Shown here: positions 1 to 11,069 of the stretch, piece by piece | Layout of the letters: each line of letters starts with the position of its first letter | How positions within the stretch are numbered: the first letter of the stretch is position 1 | From: Aralia elata | Taxonomy: Eukaryota; Streptophyta; Magnoliopsida; Apiales; Araliaceae | Direction: 5' to 3' | DNA length: 64,000 nucleotides | Assembly (NCBI GenBank): GCA_034770075.1 | Contig: JAVJAP010000118.1 | Span: forward strand, 310,001-374,000 | Position numbers and translations under genes: made by a program | The notes under the pieces: model-generated | What the model saw: the letters and a program-made list of their open reading frames with translations, nothing else | Database searches by the model: none | What the model was told of the DNA's origin: nothing

Positions 1-5
1 GTTTT

Positions 6-235
6 GCAAATTTTTGGTTCACTTTTTCTCTTTTTTATCCAAATTTGTACAAATACTATTTAAATTTGTAACAATTACAAGTTTTTGGGTTTACAAATTT
101 TTGGTTCACCTTTTCTCTTTTTTATCCAAATTAGAACAAGTACTATTTAAATTTGCAATAATTACAAGTTTTTGGTTAAGCTTTTTTTCTTTCCTATCCA
201 AATTAGTAAAAGTAATATCCAAATTTATAATAATT
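6..235. repeat. AT-rich tandem repeat, about 87-bp period, 2.7 copies
   Basis: The motif 'aaatttttggttcac' followed by a T-rich stretch, 'tatccaaatt' and 'actatttaaatttg' recurs starting near 7, 94 and 165. The third copy is shorter. A 76-codon frame across it is only the translation of the repeat and is not a gene. The array may continue left of the window. Confidence 0.75.
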
Positions 236-596
236 AAATACTAACTAAATTTGTAAAGTAACAACATTTTTCTATTTTAAAAGATCAATATTAGGTAAAA
301 TAAACACAGTAGTCTTGAATTTGCACTAAATATTCACAATAACAATTAATTATGGTGATCCAACTTATACCAAATAAAATATAATACAATATAATCACTT
401 TCTGTTAATTATTAATAATTAAATAATTAGTAATTTAAATTTATTGGTGCATGGGTGATTTAGTAATTTAGGCAACTACCTAGTGCTGGTTGCATATCAT
501 AAACATGGATAGAATGAAGACCCGCAAATTTTGATAATTAAATTAAATTTTACGTAAATTACCAAGTCACTATAGTTTAGAATCTATTAGGACAAA
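236..596. other. Intergenic AT-rich DNA
   Basis: No coding frame, terminal repeat or known motif is seen between the tandem repeat and the start of the copia LTR. Confidence 0.5.
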
Positions 597-764
597 TGCA
601 TATTTGATTTGATGATGAGATAATTTATATTTGTATTTAGTAGTTTTTGTGAAGTTCTTATAATGAAATTAATGTAAAAGGACTTAGATTAAAAGATCAA
701 ATTTATTAGGTTGATCTATTTCGTTGAGTAAACAGAATGTATAGCTATAGGAAATTAAACGATC

Positions 765-992
765 GTAAAGTTGTTTAGGCGATCGTAAAGCATAGTGAAA
801 ATCGCAGTCTGCCAAAGAACGTAGAGTTGTCTACTCTGAGATCGTAAAGCATATTATTAAAGATTGTAGAGTCTGTCAAAGATCCTAGAGCTATCTATTC
901 TGAGATCGTAGAGCATATTGAAGATTATAGAGTCTGTCAAAGATCGTAGAGCTGTCTACTCTGAGATCTAAAGCATGTTAAAGATCGCAGAG
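765..992. repeat. Tandem repeat inside copia LTR, about 62 bp, left half
   Basis: Units of the type 'agatcgtagagtctgtcaaa' + 'gatcgtagagctgtctactc' + 'tgagatcgtaaagcat' repeat about 3.5 times, with 'gatcgta(g/a)ag' as an inner sub-motif. The array is cut at 992 by the solo LTR and resumes at 2626 with a duplicated 'cagag'. Confidence 0.8.
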
Positions 993-2625
993 TGTGGACT
1001 TTGTCATATTCTAAACCTAATGTTTTGATGATGATCTGTTTAATATTACTAAATTGCTTGGTGTGAATTTCAGGAAATCATTTCAAGAAAAAAACTGATG
1101 GATTATTCAAGGAAGATTGAAGATTGTTTTGGGTCTTAAGAAAAATATGTAAGGTCATTGCAAATATTTAATTTTTCAATACAAGGCTCTAGGACATAAT
1201 ATTTGTGTATTAATCTATGATTGTCATAAATTATGTGCTGAATGGTATGCCTGACTGAAGTAATGTTTGGTTACTAAATTATGCATGACAATGTTACACG
1301 TTTGTTGATTTTATATATGCTCAACCGAGATATATGCATATTAATTAATTAATGTTTCACATTGATTTATGCATGATGGACTATAAACATTTTGGCAAGC
1401 TTTATTGGTATATGAAATGTGTGGCAGTTAGCATTATTAAATATCTTGGAAACATAATACTCACATATCCTATGACGGCAATCTTGGAAAAAGAGATAAG
1501 ATGGACATTGATGTGTGATCATTATCTTTGACTTGGTAGTATTAATTAGCCGGATCAGTTGGAAGGATTTTGTTTATATCCGGATATTGTGATAAAGATT
1601 AAATATCTTGTTTTCGAGAAGAATGCTAACATGTGGTTTTTGATAAGGCCTGTTTGTTTGCAACGTTAAATCATGATAAGGATTGTTTTAGTTGCAACGT
1701 TTACAAATCAGAAGGATGCAACGGATATATTTTTTTAAAGCCTATAAATTGCATGGAGTAATCAGATCAAAATATAACAACTCCTACAGTGTACCAATCA
1801 TATACTAAAAAGAGATATTCTTCATATTGGTGCTATTAAAAATTACTGTTGTGCTTTATATATTCTGATACTGTTCAGTATATTTTCGTGAGCTATAAAC
1901 TGGTAATATCCTTCTATATTTAATTGATCATTGCATGCATTAGTTGAGCCTTGCATTGTTAAATTGCTTATTTGCTTTGATCATTAGACCTCTATTATTG
2001 TAATTTTAATTTTTTAGACTAAGTGATTTAATCCAAGTGGATTAAGATTTATTTACACACAGATTCAAGGAAGCATAGGTGCTTAAGGGGTGCATTGGTG
2101 CACAAGGAGCAAAAGTGCTCAAGTGAATTTTTTGTAATTCAAAATTTGTTAGAATCTGTATTGTAACGGAATTATTTTTAATAAAAAGTTAGTCTCCAAT
2201 ACTAGTTAGTATAGTATTGGACGTGGAGTAGGCTATTATTATAGAGGGTAATAGCCGAACCACGTAAAAAATCTTGGTGTTGATTTTTATTACTTGCTAT
2301 ACTTTAATTATCCAAAGTTAGTAAATTTTCCTAATTGTAAGAAAACTTGAATATTTTTTTTATTTATAAAATCACCAAGATATTTTCTTAAACAAAAGTT
2401 CAATCTAGTTGACTGTATTCATTCAGTAGGCTGCATTAATCAGTACAGTAGACCAAATTGCTTTTCGATTAAGATTCAATTCAGTCGACCATATTCATTC
2501 AGTAGACTGCATTCATCAATCTAGTAGGCTGAATTCAAAAGTGTGTTATAATTTTTTAAATTGGTAATAGTCTGTGTCCACACTTATTCAACCCCCCCTT
2601 CTAAGTGTGCCTTATCTGAATTTCA
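993..2625 (+). mobile_element. Solo copia LTR, 1633 bp, with 5-bp target duplication
   Basis: Starts 'tgtggactttg' and ends 'ctgaatttca', so it has TG...CA ends. It is flanked by identical 5-bp direct repeats 'cagag' (988-992 and 2626-2630). The 3' part reads like a SIRE/Maximus LTR: a unique spacer with 'agtaggctattattatagagg', an 'aatcttggtgttgattttta' stretch and 'attcaaccccccttctaagtg' close to the end. No PBS, coding sequence or second LTR is present, so I read it as a solo LTR left by LTR-LTR recombination. Its target was the repeat array in another LTR. Confidence 0.85.
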
Positions 2626-2630
2626 CAGAG

Positions 2631-2835
2631 TCTGTCAAAGATCGTATAGCTGTCTACTTTGAGATCTAAAGCATATTAAAGATCGCAAAGTCTATCAAAG
2701 ATCGTAGAGCTGTCTATTCAGAGATCGTAAAGCTCATTAAAGATCGTAGAGTCTGAAAGAGATCGTAGAGCTCATTGAAGACCGTAGAGTCTGAAAGGGA
2801 TCGTAAAGCTCATTAAAGATCATAGAACTTGTGAA
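2631..2835. repeat. Tandem repeat inside copia LTR, right half
   Basis: Continues the 765-992 array with units such as 'gtctgtcaaagatcgta', 'agctcattaaagatcgta' and 'gagtctgaaagagatcgta', then decays past about 2830. Confidence 0.8.
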
Positions 2836-3839
2836 ACATAGAGCTTGCTAGTAAAGTCATCTAGCCATATACTCTAAAAACACCATGAAACTCTACGAAA
2901 AGAAAAATCGTAAAGTATATCAGCTCTGACAATGGACTGACAATGTCAGTACTCAAAGAGTGAAGATCCCAAGATAATTGCTGAACATCTTAAGTTTGAG
3001 AAGAAGAACAGATCAAAATGTGTCCAACAACTATTTAAGTGAAATGACAGGGACCCACTTAAGTGTCTTTGTAGCAGTCTGATGTGACATGTCACAGCCA
3101 AAAGCAAGTTGACACATACATTCCCAAAATTCAACAATCAGATATCTTCTAGGATCAGAGCATTAAATGAGCAACAACAACTTTCAAACAGGACAATCTC
3201 GAGGATGTCTATAAGAGGCATGTAGATTCAATCCAACAGTAACAATCACCTATCATACAAGCTGAATTGCTACCAAACTCTCAAGAACACTACTCTAGGA
3301 ATCAAGAACTATTTGTTCTGTTGCTAAGTATTTTAGTACTAGACTTAAAGCCACTTAATAGCACCTCCAACTTAATCTATATCTTAGTGATTGTTTAGAT
3401 CTTAGTGACCTTTGTAATCAAGTCTTAGTGACTTGTTTCAAGTTTTTGTGATTCAGTTGTTGTAATTGTTCTTAGTGAACAGATCTTAGTGATCACCCAT
3501 CCTTAGTGGATTATTCCTACTCGAACAGTAGAAGAATGGACTAGGAGATCTTTGTTCTTCGAACCACTTAAAATTTCCTTTATCTTTGTACTTTCAGCAC
3601 TTATATTTTTACAAAGTCATTTATATTTATTTGTGACTTAATTCCATCCATGTGCTAAATTTAGAACTGTGACTTTCCTAAATCTTTGAAAGGGGTTTTT
3701 TAAAATATTATTCTGATGTGCATAATTAAATTAACCTGCTTAATTTATAAGTTGGTAATACTTCTTTAAAAAGAAAAGTTTTCAAAAGGATCTATTAAAC
3801 CCCCTTCTGGATCTCTAAGTGCCTTTAGAAAACAACAAG

Positions 3840-3851
3840 TGGTATCAGAGT
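3840..3851 (+). other. Primer-binding site, initiator-Met tRNA type
   Basis: 'tggtatcagagt' lies two bases after the LTR end. Plant Ty1/copia elements carry TGGTATCAGAGC here, complementary to the 3' end of tRNA-iMet. The last base differs. Confidence 0.85.
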
Positions 3852-3899
3852 AAGTTCTCATAATCAAAGCTTACATCGCTTGAGTAGATCAATGATACA

Positions 3900-5461
3900 A
3901 AATAAAACCAATTTTGAACTTGGTAGTGGAAACAAGCCACCCTTGTGTAATAAAGATAAATTTGTTAACTAGAAAGTGCGAATACAGGTGTACATGGACG
4001 CACTTGATGCGGAGCTATTTGATGTTGTTCTAAATGGCCCATATATTCCCATGAAACTTGCTCCAACAATAGAAGATGCAAACAAAGTTGTAGTCATGCA
4101 AAGGGCAGAATGGACTGATATGGAGAAAAAGCTAGTGCAGCTCGATAAAAGAGCCAAGGACATTTTATTCATGGCTTTGGAGGACGAGCTATTTTAGAAC
4201 GTGGTCAACTGCAAGATAACAAAGGAAGTATAGGAACCTCTCCTGGTGATGCACAAGGGAACTAAAGAAGTTAGGGAAACCAAGCAAACCCTATTGACTC
4301 GACAATATGAAATATTTTCCTATGTCCCTGGCGAGAACATAACATCAACTTATGAAAGGTTCAACGTGCTGCTCATGCTCCCTCAGAGTATTTGGAAAGG
4401 TTTATCCCAATAAAGACTTTAATATCAAATTCATGAGAGCACTGCCAAGCAAGTGGGATGCAAAAACCACTGTTATAAGAGAATCACAGAATCTACATGA
4501 GATGACTGTGCAGAAGCTATACGGTAATCTTCTTACCTACGAGCTCGAGTTAAACCAAAGGGCAGAGATTACTTTAGAATCCAAGAGGAAAGAAAGATGA
4601 GCTGCTCTTAAAGCATCAGAGGCAGCTTCCAAAGCTCATATAGAAGATAATTCTGATGATGATGATGAAGACATTGCTTTGCTCGCTAGAAGATTAAGAA
4701 AATTTATGAGAAAAGGTAGAAGCAGCAAGCCTAGGAGATATGACAACAACAACAGCAAAAATCGTGATCACTCAAAGGACTTGTGCTAAATTTGTAAAAA
4801 GTCAAGTCATTATATCGTTGAGTGCAACAAGCCCCTGATAGAGGAGCTGAAGAAAGACAAATAGAAGAAAGAATCAGCTCTAAAGAAAGAATTCAATGGC
4901 TACAGAAGGTTCTAGAAGAAGGATAAAGGTCTTATCGCTGAGGGTTCGTGGAGTGATTCTAATAATAATTCGAGCTCAGAATCAAGCGAAGACGAAGGAT
5001 CCCAAATGGCCAATTTGTGTTTTATGGCCATAAAAGCAGATAACACCACTGATAATCAAGAAGTTGATATTAGTGAGATATTTGATTTCAATTCTCCAGA
5101 TGTAGATATAGATGATTTAAGAACTGCATTGCATGACATTACATCTGATCTGCATAAGTATATGAAATGGTTCAGGATTCTATCAAGGAACTATTCTCTT
5201 CTTCAAGAGGAGAAAGAGAAAGTACAAGTGGAGTTGGGAACAGCTCTAGGAAATGTTGGCTCTTTCTCTAATTTTGAAGCTAAGAATGAGAGATTGAGAA
5301 AGATAACTGAAAGATCGTCACAGAGATAATCAAATCTGTTTTCTAAAATCGAGGAACTATAGAAGACTATCTCTACGTGGAATATGTCTTCTTCTCTGGA
5401 CACCCTGATCACAAGTCAGAGAGCAGTCTCAGACGAATCAGGTTTAGAATTTGGGGAATCA
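3900..5461 (+). pseudogene. Broken gag of a SIRE-like Ty1/copia element
   Basis: Several open stretches in shifting frames encode recognisable Gag: 'MRALPSKWDAKTTVIRE' near 4430-4480 and 'LYGNLLTYELE' near 4516-4550, as in UBN2-type retrotransposon Gag. A CCHC zinc knuckle of spacing C-X2-C-X4-H-X4-C lies at 4784-4825. It has a stop codon just after the first Cys, so it cannot be read through. An acidic serine-rich segment follows (4920-5000), then a coiled-coil-like C-terminal part ending 'DESGLEFGESS'. Protease, integrase, RT and RNase H are missing. Gag runs straight into the tail of the 3' LTR, so an internal deletion removed pol. Confidence 0.8.
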
Positions 5462-5493
5462 TCGCTAGATCTAAGTGTCTTTGGGAAACAACA
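5462..5493 (+). repeat. Stump of the 3' LTR of the SIRE-like element
   Basis: 'tagatctaagtgtctttggg' followed by 'aaacaaca' matches the last 30 bases of the LTR that ends at 3837, with a few substitutions. Everything from the end of gag to this point is deleted. Confidence 0.7.
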
Positions 5494-5891
5494 AAATCAT
5501 TAATTTCGATTAAAAGCATCCTAGCCAATTAATTTACACCATTAATTAGCTTTATTTTTCATCCATTTATATAGTTGACTGAACTGTTAAAATAAGGAGT
5601 GTACACGCCTAAATTTCGTTAAAGGGTTAACTTGTTCAAGAAGTAATGTTAATGAACAAGGCAATTTTGTGACCCAAAATGAGGCAAGAAAATAAGACCA
5701 AATTTAAAAATAAAAGGAAATAAAAGTTATTTGAGTGCAACCCAACATGCATAAGTTGCTTGACTGGCCCATCTCGATGAGAAAGTAAATCTAAGGGTCA
5801 AAATTCAAGAAATAAAAAAGGTTGATCCAATGGTCCAAAATAAAAGGTGTGGGAATTAAGTATACCTTATCTATATATAGATACTTCGTGG
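5494..5891. other. Intergenic DNA
   Basis: No gene or terminal repeat recognised. The last 8 bases (5884-5891, 'cttcgtgg') are the left target duplication of the following MITE. Confidence 0.5.
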
Positions 5892-6183
5892 CAGGACTGA
5901 GCATTCGGTTATAACTGAATAGCTCGTTTATAATTGAAAACTGAAATTAATGTATTTTTAATATCCGAATAAGTAACTGAAATTTTATCAATAAATATTT
6001 TAATTTTTTTTTCTTATTCGGTTATTCGGTTAAAATTTTTAAAACCAAACCCGAACTTGAAAACCATATATTAAATCGGATATAATTGAATTTCAAAAAA
6101 TAACCGAATAATCGAAAAAATTCAGTTAAAAAAATTCGATTTAGTTTGGTCTTTCAGTTATACCTGTTTTTTACTCGGTCCTA
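5892..6183. mobile_element. hAT-type MITE, 292 bp
   Basis: The left end 'caggactgag' and the reverse complement of the right end 'taggaccgag' form imperfect terminal inverted repeats. The flanks 'cttcgtgg' (5884-5891) and 'cttggtgg' (6184-6191) are an 8-bp duplication with one mismatch, as expected for hAT. The inside is AT-rich with repeated 'ttattcggtta' in both orientations, so the transcript could fold back. No coding capacity. Confidence 0.8.
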
Positions 6184-6191
6184 CTTGGTGG

Positions 6192-6989
6192 AAAAAGACT
6201 AGTTGGTAGTGAGACAACTCATTTTGAAGATCTAGGAGAGCAACCAAGAGAGGGAAAGGTGTAAAAAAAACAAAAAGTGGGCTCTGTATTCTTCATCTTC
6301 TTTTTCACTTTTCTTCATATAACTATTTATCCATAATTTAAAGAGGATTCTCCATTAGAGCTAAATGAAATCTCCACCATAGCCTTCTTTAATCTTTCTT
6401 TTAAGGTGATCTACCCCTTTAATAGGTAGAGGTTTTTTACTTAGCCTACTTGAAGATGGAGAAAGTGAGAGTAAGAGAGTATAAATCCTCTTTGAAATCA
6501 CTTTTCTTGTAATCTTCATAATACGGGCATAACTAATATTTACTTTTGTTTCATTTAAATTATATCATTTACTTTTATGTCATTTTAATTTCAAACACTT
6601 TACTTTTATGTCATTTAAATTCCATGCAAGTTATCCTAATGTCATTTAAACTATTATAAGTAGCATAGATTTAATTTATGTAAGTAGTTAATTATTGTCT
6701 TTTAAAGTTGTAATCTTATTTATTTATAATTTTATTTTCAATGTAGGTAGTTAGTTCATTAATTTCTATATAAATTTTAGTTAAATCTTAGCCTAGGATG
6801 GAGATTTAAGTCTTTAAATTTATATCCAAAGAGTTTATTGACTTAGTTTTGTAACCTGCAATCTTTTTATTAGTTGTTTTAGCTCTCTTTTGTTACTGTA
6901 CTTAGCACACTTCACTTATTTTGTGGATTAAAATGAGTCTAAGATGATTTACATGCCTAACAATTCATCTCAAATTCAAACATCGAACA
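6192..6989. other. Intergenic DNA
   Basis: AT-rich. It contains 'tttacttttatgtcatttaa' repeated two or three times near 6540-6650. No coding frame or terminal structure is recognised. Confidence 0.5.
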
Positions 6990-8265
6990 AGTTAAGGCCT
7001 TAATAATATTATATTTATAAAAGTGACTTTCAAACATATATTAGGCTATAATAAAGCCAATATTTTCATGTTATAATATTTTGTATGCTTTTTCATAGTT
7101 AAAAAACAAGTATTGAAATAGCTTTTAAAAATGGTTTTAAAGTAACTATCACAAAGCAGAAAGTAAATGAAGCATGAAGTTTTAAGTGGTTTGGAGCACA
7201 AAAATCTCCTAATACTTTCTTCTACTCCGTGAGTAGGGATGATCCACTATATGTGAGGTTACAAAAATCACAGTTCACTTAGAAGTTTTATAACAGTGAT
7301 TTACTAAGAATCTTTCAATTCACAAAGACTTGGTTAGCTAAGATCACTAAGATCTGTACAAATATCACTAAGAAAATGATGTTGTGTGAGGTATTGATAA
7401 GTTGCAATAAACTCTTCTCTCGAATGATTTAGCAGTAGAAATTATGTTCTTTCATGTGAACGTTGAGTAGAGCTGAACACTTGATCTTTAGAGCGTTGAA
7501 ATTCAAAATTTCAGTAGTCTTTAAGTGTTGATGTAACAATCTTTTTATAGTAGTGATTTGGAATTTGCTCGTTGGATTATTATTGTTGCTCCAAATAACT
7601 AGGAACACTTGTTAACGATTAATTCTTTTAACTTTAAATGTTTGTCTGCTAGACCATAAACTGTCGTTTTCAGTTGTACTACGATTAGTGCAGTAGCAAA
7701 CGCGTGTCTTTATCCTTATGCAACTAGTTGTTGGAAACGTTGAGTTGTTTCCTTTGTCTCTATTGTTGACTCATAACGGATAAGATCAACTTTGGGAATG
7801 TGAGTCGAGGTCGTATGGCCTTAGTCGTTGACCTATAACACTGCTTGTCAGACTGTTGCGCTATATGAATTTATCTATATAAGCTTTCAATACGTGTCCA
7901 ATCGTAGAGTCAGTCTTCAAATTATTTAGTGACTAAGCTAAGCGATGCTACGTTCCTTCAATGTCTTTTGTGATATAGCTCTACGTTTTAGTCTCCTGAT
8001 AATTGATCTCAATGTTCACTTAATTAAATGAACTTGTCCTCTACTTTCGAATTTTTGTGCACTAAACTTTTGCTCAATGAAATTTTGCACAAGTCTTCAG
8101 GTAGTCTTCAGCTATACAATTTTACATGGTTATTCTACGATCTAACAAGTTAGATTCTTCACTAAGTCCTTTTATAAATATTTTTATAAGGACTTTATAA
8201 AACTTACTTGTTATAAATAGACATTAAATTTCAGTTATCGTCAAATCAAAATAAGGCAATATAAA
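6990..8265 (-). mobile_element. Second SIRE-like copia LTR, opposite orientation
   Basis: Read on the minus strand, 7110-7260 matches 3480-3600 in order: 'ggatcatccctactc', 'gtagaag', 'aggagat', then 'ccaaaccacttaaaa' (against 'cgaaccacttaaaa'). It also carries 'cttagtgat' repeats (7290-7370) and 'ggacttagtgaagaatct' near 8160. It is therefore a diverged relative of the 597-3837 LTR lying in inverted orientation. Ends are approximate. No PBS or internal domain is seen beside it. Confidence 0.6.
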
Positions 8266-8282
8266 TATATATACTAACAAAA

Positions 8283-8450
8283 TGTAAACATACTTGAAAT
8301 GATTTCTATTAAACGAGTAATGTTTTCATATAATTATATAAAGGAACGTAAATTGGAAAGATAAACGTAAACATACTTGAGATGATTATATATATCTAAT
8401 TAAAGTTTAATGTTTTCATACAATATATATACACACACACACACATATAG
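8283..8450. repeat. About 80-bp duplication followed by an (AC)n tract
   Basis: 'gtaaacatacttga(a/g)atgat' and 'taatgttttcata(t/c)aat' occur in the same order from 8285 and again from 8367. The second copy ends in an AT/AC microsatellite (8423-8447). Confidence 0.7.
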
Positions 8451-9096
8451 GAAAAGATCTGAATAAATAAATTTTGCCACATTAAACTTAAAACGCTCAA
8501 GTTAAGTCCAACAAACCCCTTCAAATCAAGTTGGAGCCAATTTATATAAATATATAATAAGACAAAATTTTATTTTTTAGTCTTTGATATGTGACTAAAA
8601 GTTAACTACTGCCTAAACACTTTAAAAAAATCTCCCTAGTTTTATTTTATTTATGTTAAATAGACTTAGAATTTAATTACAATTTAAACACTTTTTAATG
8701 TGAAAAGAAAGAAGAAAAAAGAAAAAGAAAGGATGAATGAACGAAAAAAATTACTGGAATGGATGGAGATTATCTTCACTGGCCACTGAATGAATACCTA
8801 AAGAAGAAAGATAAAAAGGAATACTAAAGAGAGAGGAAGAACAAAAGAAAAATGAAAAGAAAATGATAGTATAAAGAAGAAAGAGAAAATAATATACTAA
8901 AAAGATGAAGATACAATGAAAAATGGAAAAAAATTGATATGTCCGAGAATATTTTCTTAGTTGACCAAAACGATCCAATGATTAAAGAGCTAATTTATCA
9001 ATCTCCTTATTTAAAATTTCCATGATTTGAACCAAAAAAAAAAAAGAAAAAGAAGCTTGGCAACATAATACTAACGGTATACTGCTAAAAAAACTA
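8451..9096. other. Intergenic DNA, A- and GA-rich
   Basis: Purine-rich stretches at 8700-8930 give an apparent minus-strand frame rich in Phe/Ser that is composition-driven. No gene recognised. Confidence 0.5.
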
Positions 9097-9349
9097 CTCC
9101 CTTCGTCCTAAGATAAAAAAATTTCATTGACTTTTATGGTCAAATGACCATTTTTCAAATCAATATATCTTATTATTATATATATATATGTAAAAAGCCT
9201 ATAAACATTATAAATTACATACAATTTAGTACTAATCTCAATGTTTGCTTTTTAAAAAATATAAATATATATGTTTAATTGTTAATTTTAAAAATGATCA
9301 ATTTGACTATAAAAGTCAATGAAAAACTTTTATCTTGGAACAGAGGGAG
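9097..9349. mobile_element. Stowaway-type MITE, 253 bp
   Basis: Left end 'ctcccttcgtcctaagataa' and right end (reverse complement) 'ctccctctgttccaagataa' are the typical Stowaway (Tc1/mariner) terminal inverted repeats. A 'ta' precedes the left end; the right flank reads 'ca', probably a decayed TA. The inner parts 'cattgacttttatggtcaaa' and 'tgactataaaagtcaatg' also pair. Confidence 0.9.
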
Positions 9350-9733
9350 CATCAGATTGATCAAAACAAGCGTCTTAAGACGTGTGGTTTCTTGTTCTTT
9401 CTTCTCTCTCTTCTTTTCTCACATTTGCATGTAGTAGTAGGTAAGTAGTGTCTTTTTAGCATTAACGAGTATATCCTCCAAGTATTAGTGAATCTAGCAA
9501 ATATCCAACAACATTTATGATTTGCATGGGTAAATCTTGTTCTTGGTTTTTGGGGTTTTTATGGGCTTCATCTATTGGCCCATGTGGGCGGTTATCCTCT
9601 TTCTTACTCTTTGTCTAGCTATTTAGTTCTTGCATGGGGAAGTTTGAAAGTATAGATGTGAATGTTGGTTAAGTTAAAGTGGTTCCATTTTAGTGTTGAG
9701 TTTTCTCTGAGTGTATTTCTGTAAAAGTTTTCA

Positions 9734-9781
9734 ATGGAAGAATCGGAGGATTCCGATGAGTATGTTTTTATGACACCAGGT
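9734..9781 (+). pseudogene. First 16 codons of an unidentified gene, cut by a CACTA element
   Basis: An ATG at 9734 opens MEESEDSDEYVFMTPG and then runs into the CACTA terminus at 9784, after the probable 3-bp target duplication 'tat'. The acidic Ser/Asp/Glu start looks like a genuine N-terminus. About 350 bases upstream carry leader-like features: a pyrimidine-rich stretch (9390-9420, 'ctttcttctctctcttcttt') and GT-rich sequence. I do not recognise the protein. The downstream part is not in the window, because the other CACTA end is missing. A chance short frame cannot be excluded. Confidence 0.35.
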
Positions 9782-10649
9782 ATCACTACAACAAAATAGC
9801 TTTTCTACGGCCTATTTTTAGTGACAGAATTCGGTTTCAGTGACCGAATTTCGTCACTAAAAACCGAGACAACTATTTTGATCGGTGAGAGAGTAATAGC
9901 GAAAGAATTCAACAATGGATTTACCATCGACCAATAGTAGTGAGCGATTTTTGTCACTAATCCATGGCAGCGGTCTGGTAACGTGTCGTCACATGTCAGT
10001 GACAGAATTAGCTATCGCAATCCATTGCTAATGATTACTATTATTTTTGAAAACTCGTCGCTAAAAGTTAATAGCTACCGTTGTCCGTCCCTAAAGGGGT
10101 TTTTTTATTTATGAAAAAGTTGTTGCTAAAAGGCATCAACGACCAATGTCGGTCGCTAAAAGGTAATTTTTTTAAAAATATCTTTTCTGTTTTTATGGAT
10201 TTTCCAAAAAAATTGTACTTGTATTCCTGTCCCAACACACATCACAACAAATATATAACAACTCAAATTCAATCACACCAAATAAGAAAATCAAAACGAA
10301 AGTACATATATATACAATCAAATCCAACGAAATCTGACTAATCAAAGTACTAAACTAAAGTCAAAATACAATAGGATCCGATAAATATCTAAATGTACGT
10401 GGTACAAAAGACAAGAAAAATAGCTAATACTCGAACTTAGCTAGTTACCTAGCTCGCATCATCGTCTAAACGCTCCTAAAACAAAAAAAAATAACATGTT
10501 CAATATACTATATATGTTGACTAATATGATTTAATATTAATTTAAAAAAAACTTATAGTAAATGTTAAGGTTACCTCGCCATGCTCAGGGTCTTTCCCCT
10601 TCCTGCCATCGGGGTTCCTCCCCATCCTACCGTCTAGCTGCTGTCGCTA

Positions 10650-10957
10650 CTAATCATCTAAACTCAAAGCCTTTATATGGTCGAAAAGTGTACGAAGAAG
10701 AGTAGGGTCCCTGCATATCATCTCAATACAATCAGCAACATTATGTGAGGTTAACTGGTATAATGACTGCGTCGAACGACTACCAGAACTGTAGGTACTA
10801 TTACCATTTAGTTGGTGACGGTGCCCCTGGCCCTTAACATAATTCTTTTTCACGATCGATGCCATCTCCTACAGTTGTTGATCTAATGGAGGGCGGTTGC
10901 TACCATCGGGATAACGTTCGTCCATCGAACGCCTATAACTATCCTAAAATATGATAA

Positions 10958-11011
<54 letters not shown>

Positions 11012-11015
11012 CAAA

Positions 11016-11069
<54 letters not shown>

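Larger units (their letters stand above)
597..3837 (+). mobile_element. 5' LTR of a SIRE-like Ty1/copia element, split by a nested solo LTR
   Basis: The right end is firm. A sequence ending '...aaaacaaca' at 3837 is followed two bases later by a tRNA-iMet primer-binding site and then by gag. A near-copy of the last 30 bases ('ctaagtgcctttagaaaac') recurs at 5462-5493, after gag, as the stump of the 3' LTR. The left end near 597 is inferred from similarity to the opposed LTR at 6990-8265: both have 'tttgatttga(t/c)ga', then 'aaaaggactta', at corresponding places. Without the nested LTR at 993-2625 the LTR would be about 1.6 kb, in the range of SIRE/Maximus-type elements. It contains an internal 'gatcgtagagc' repeat array and a run of 'cttagtgat'-like repeats near 3380-3510. 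Confidence 0.65.
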
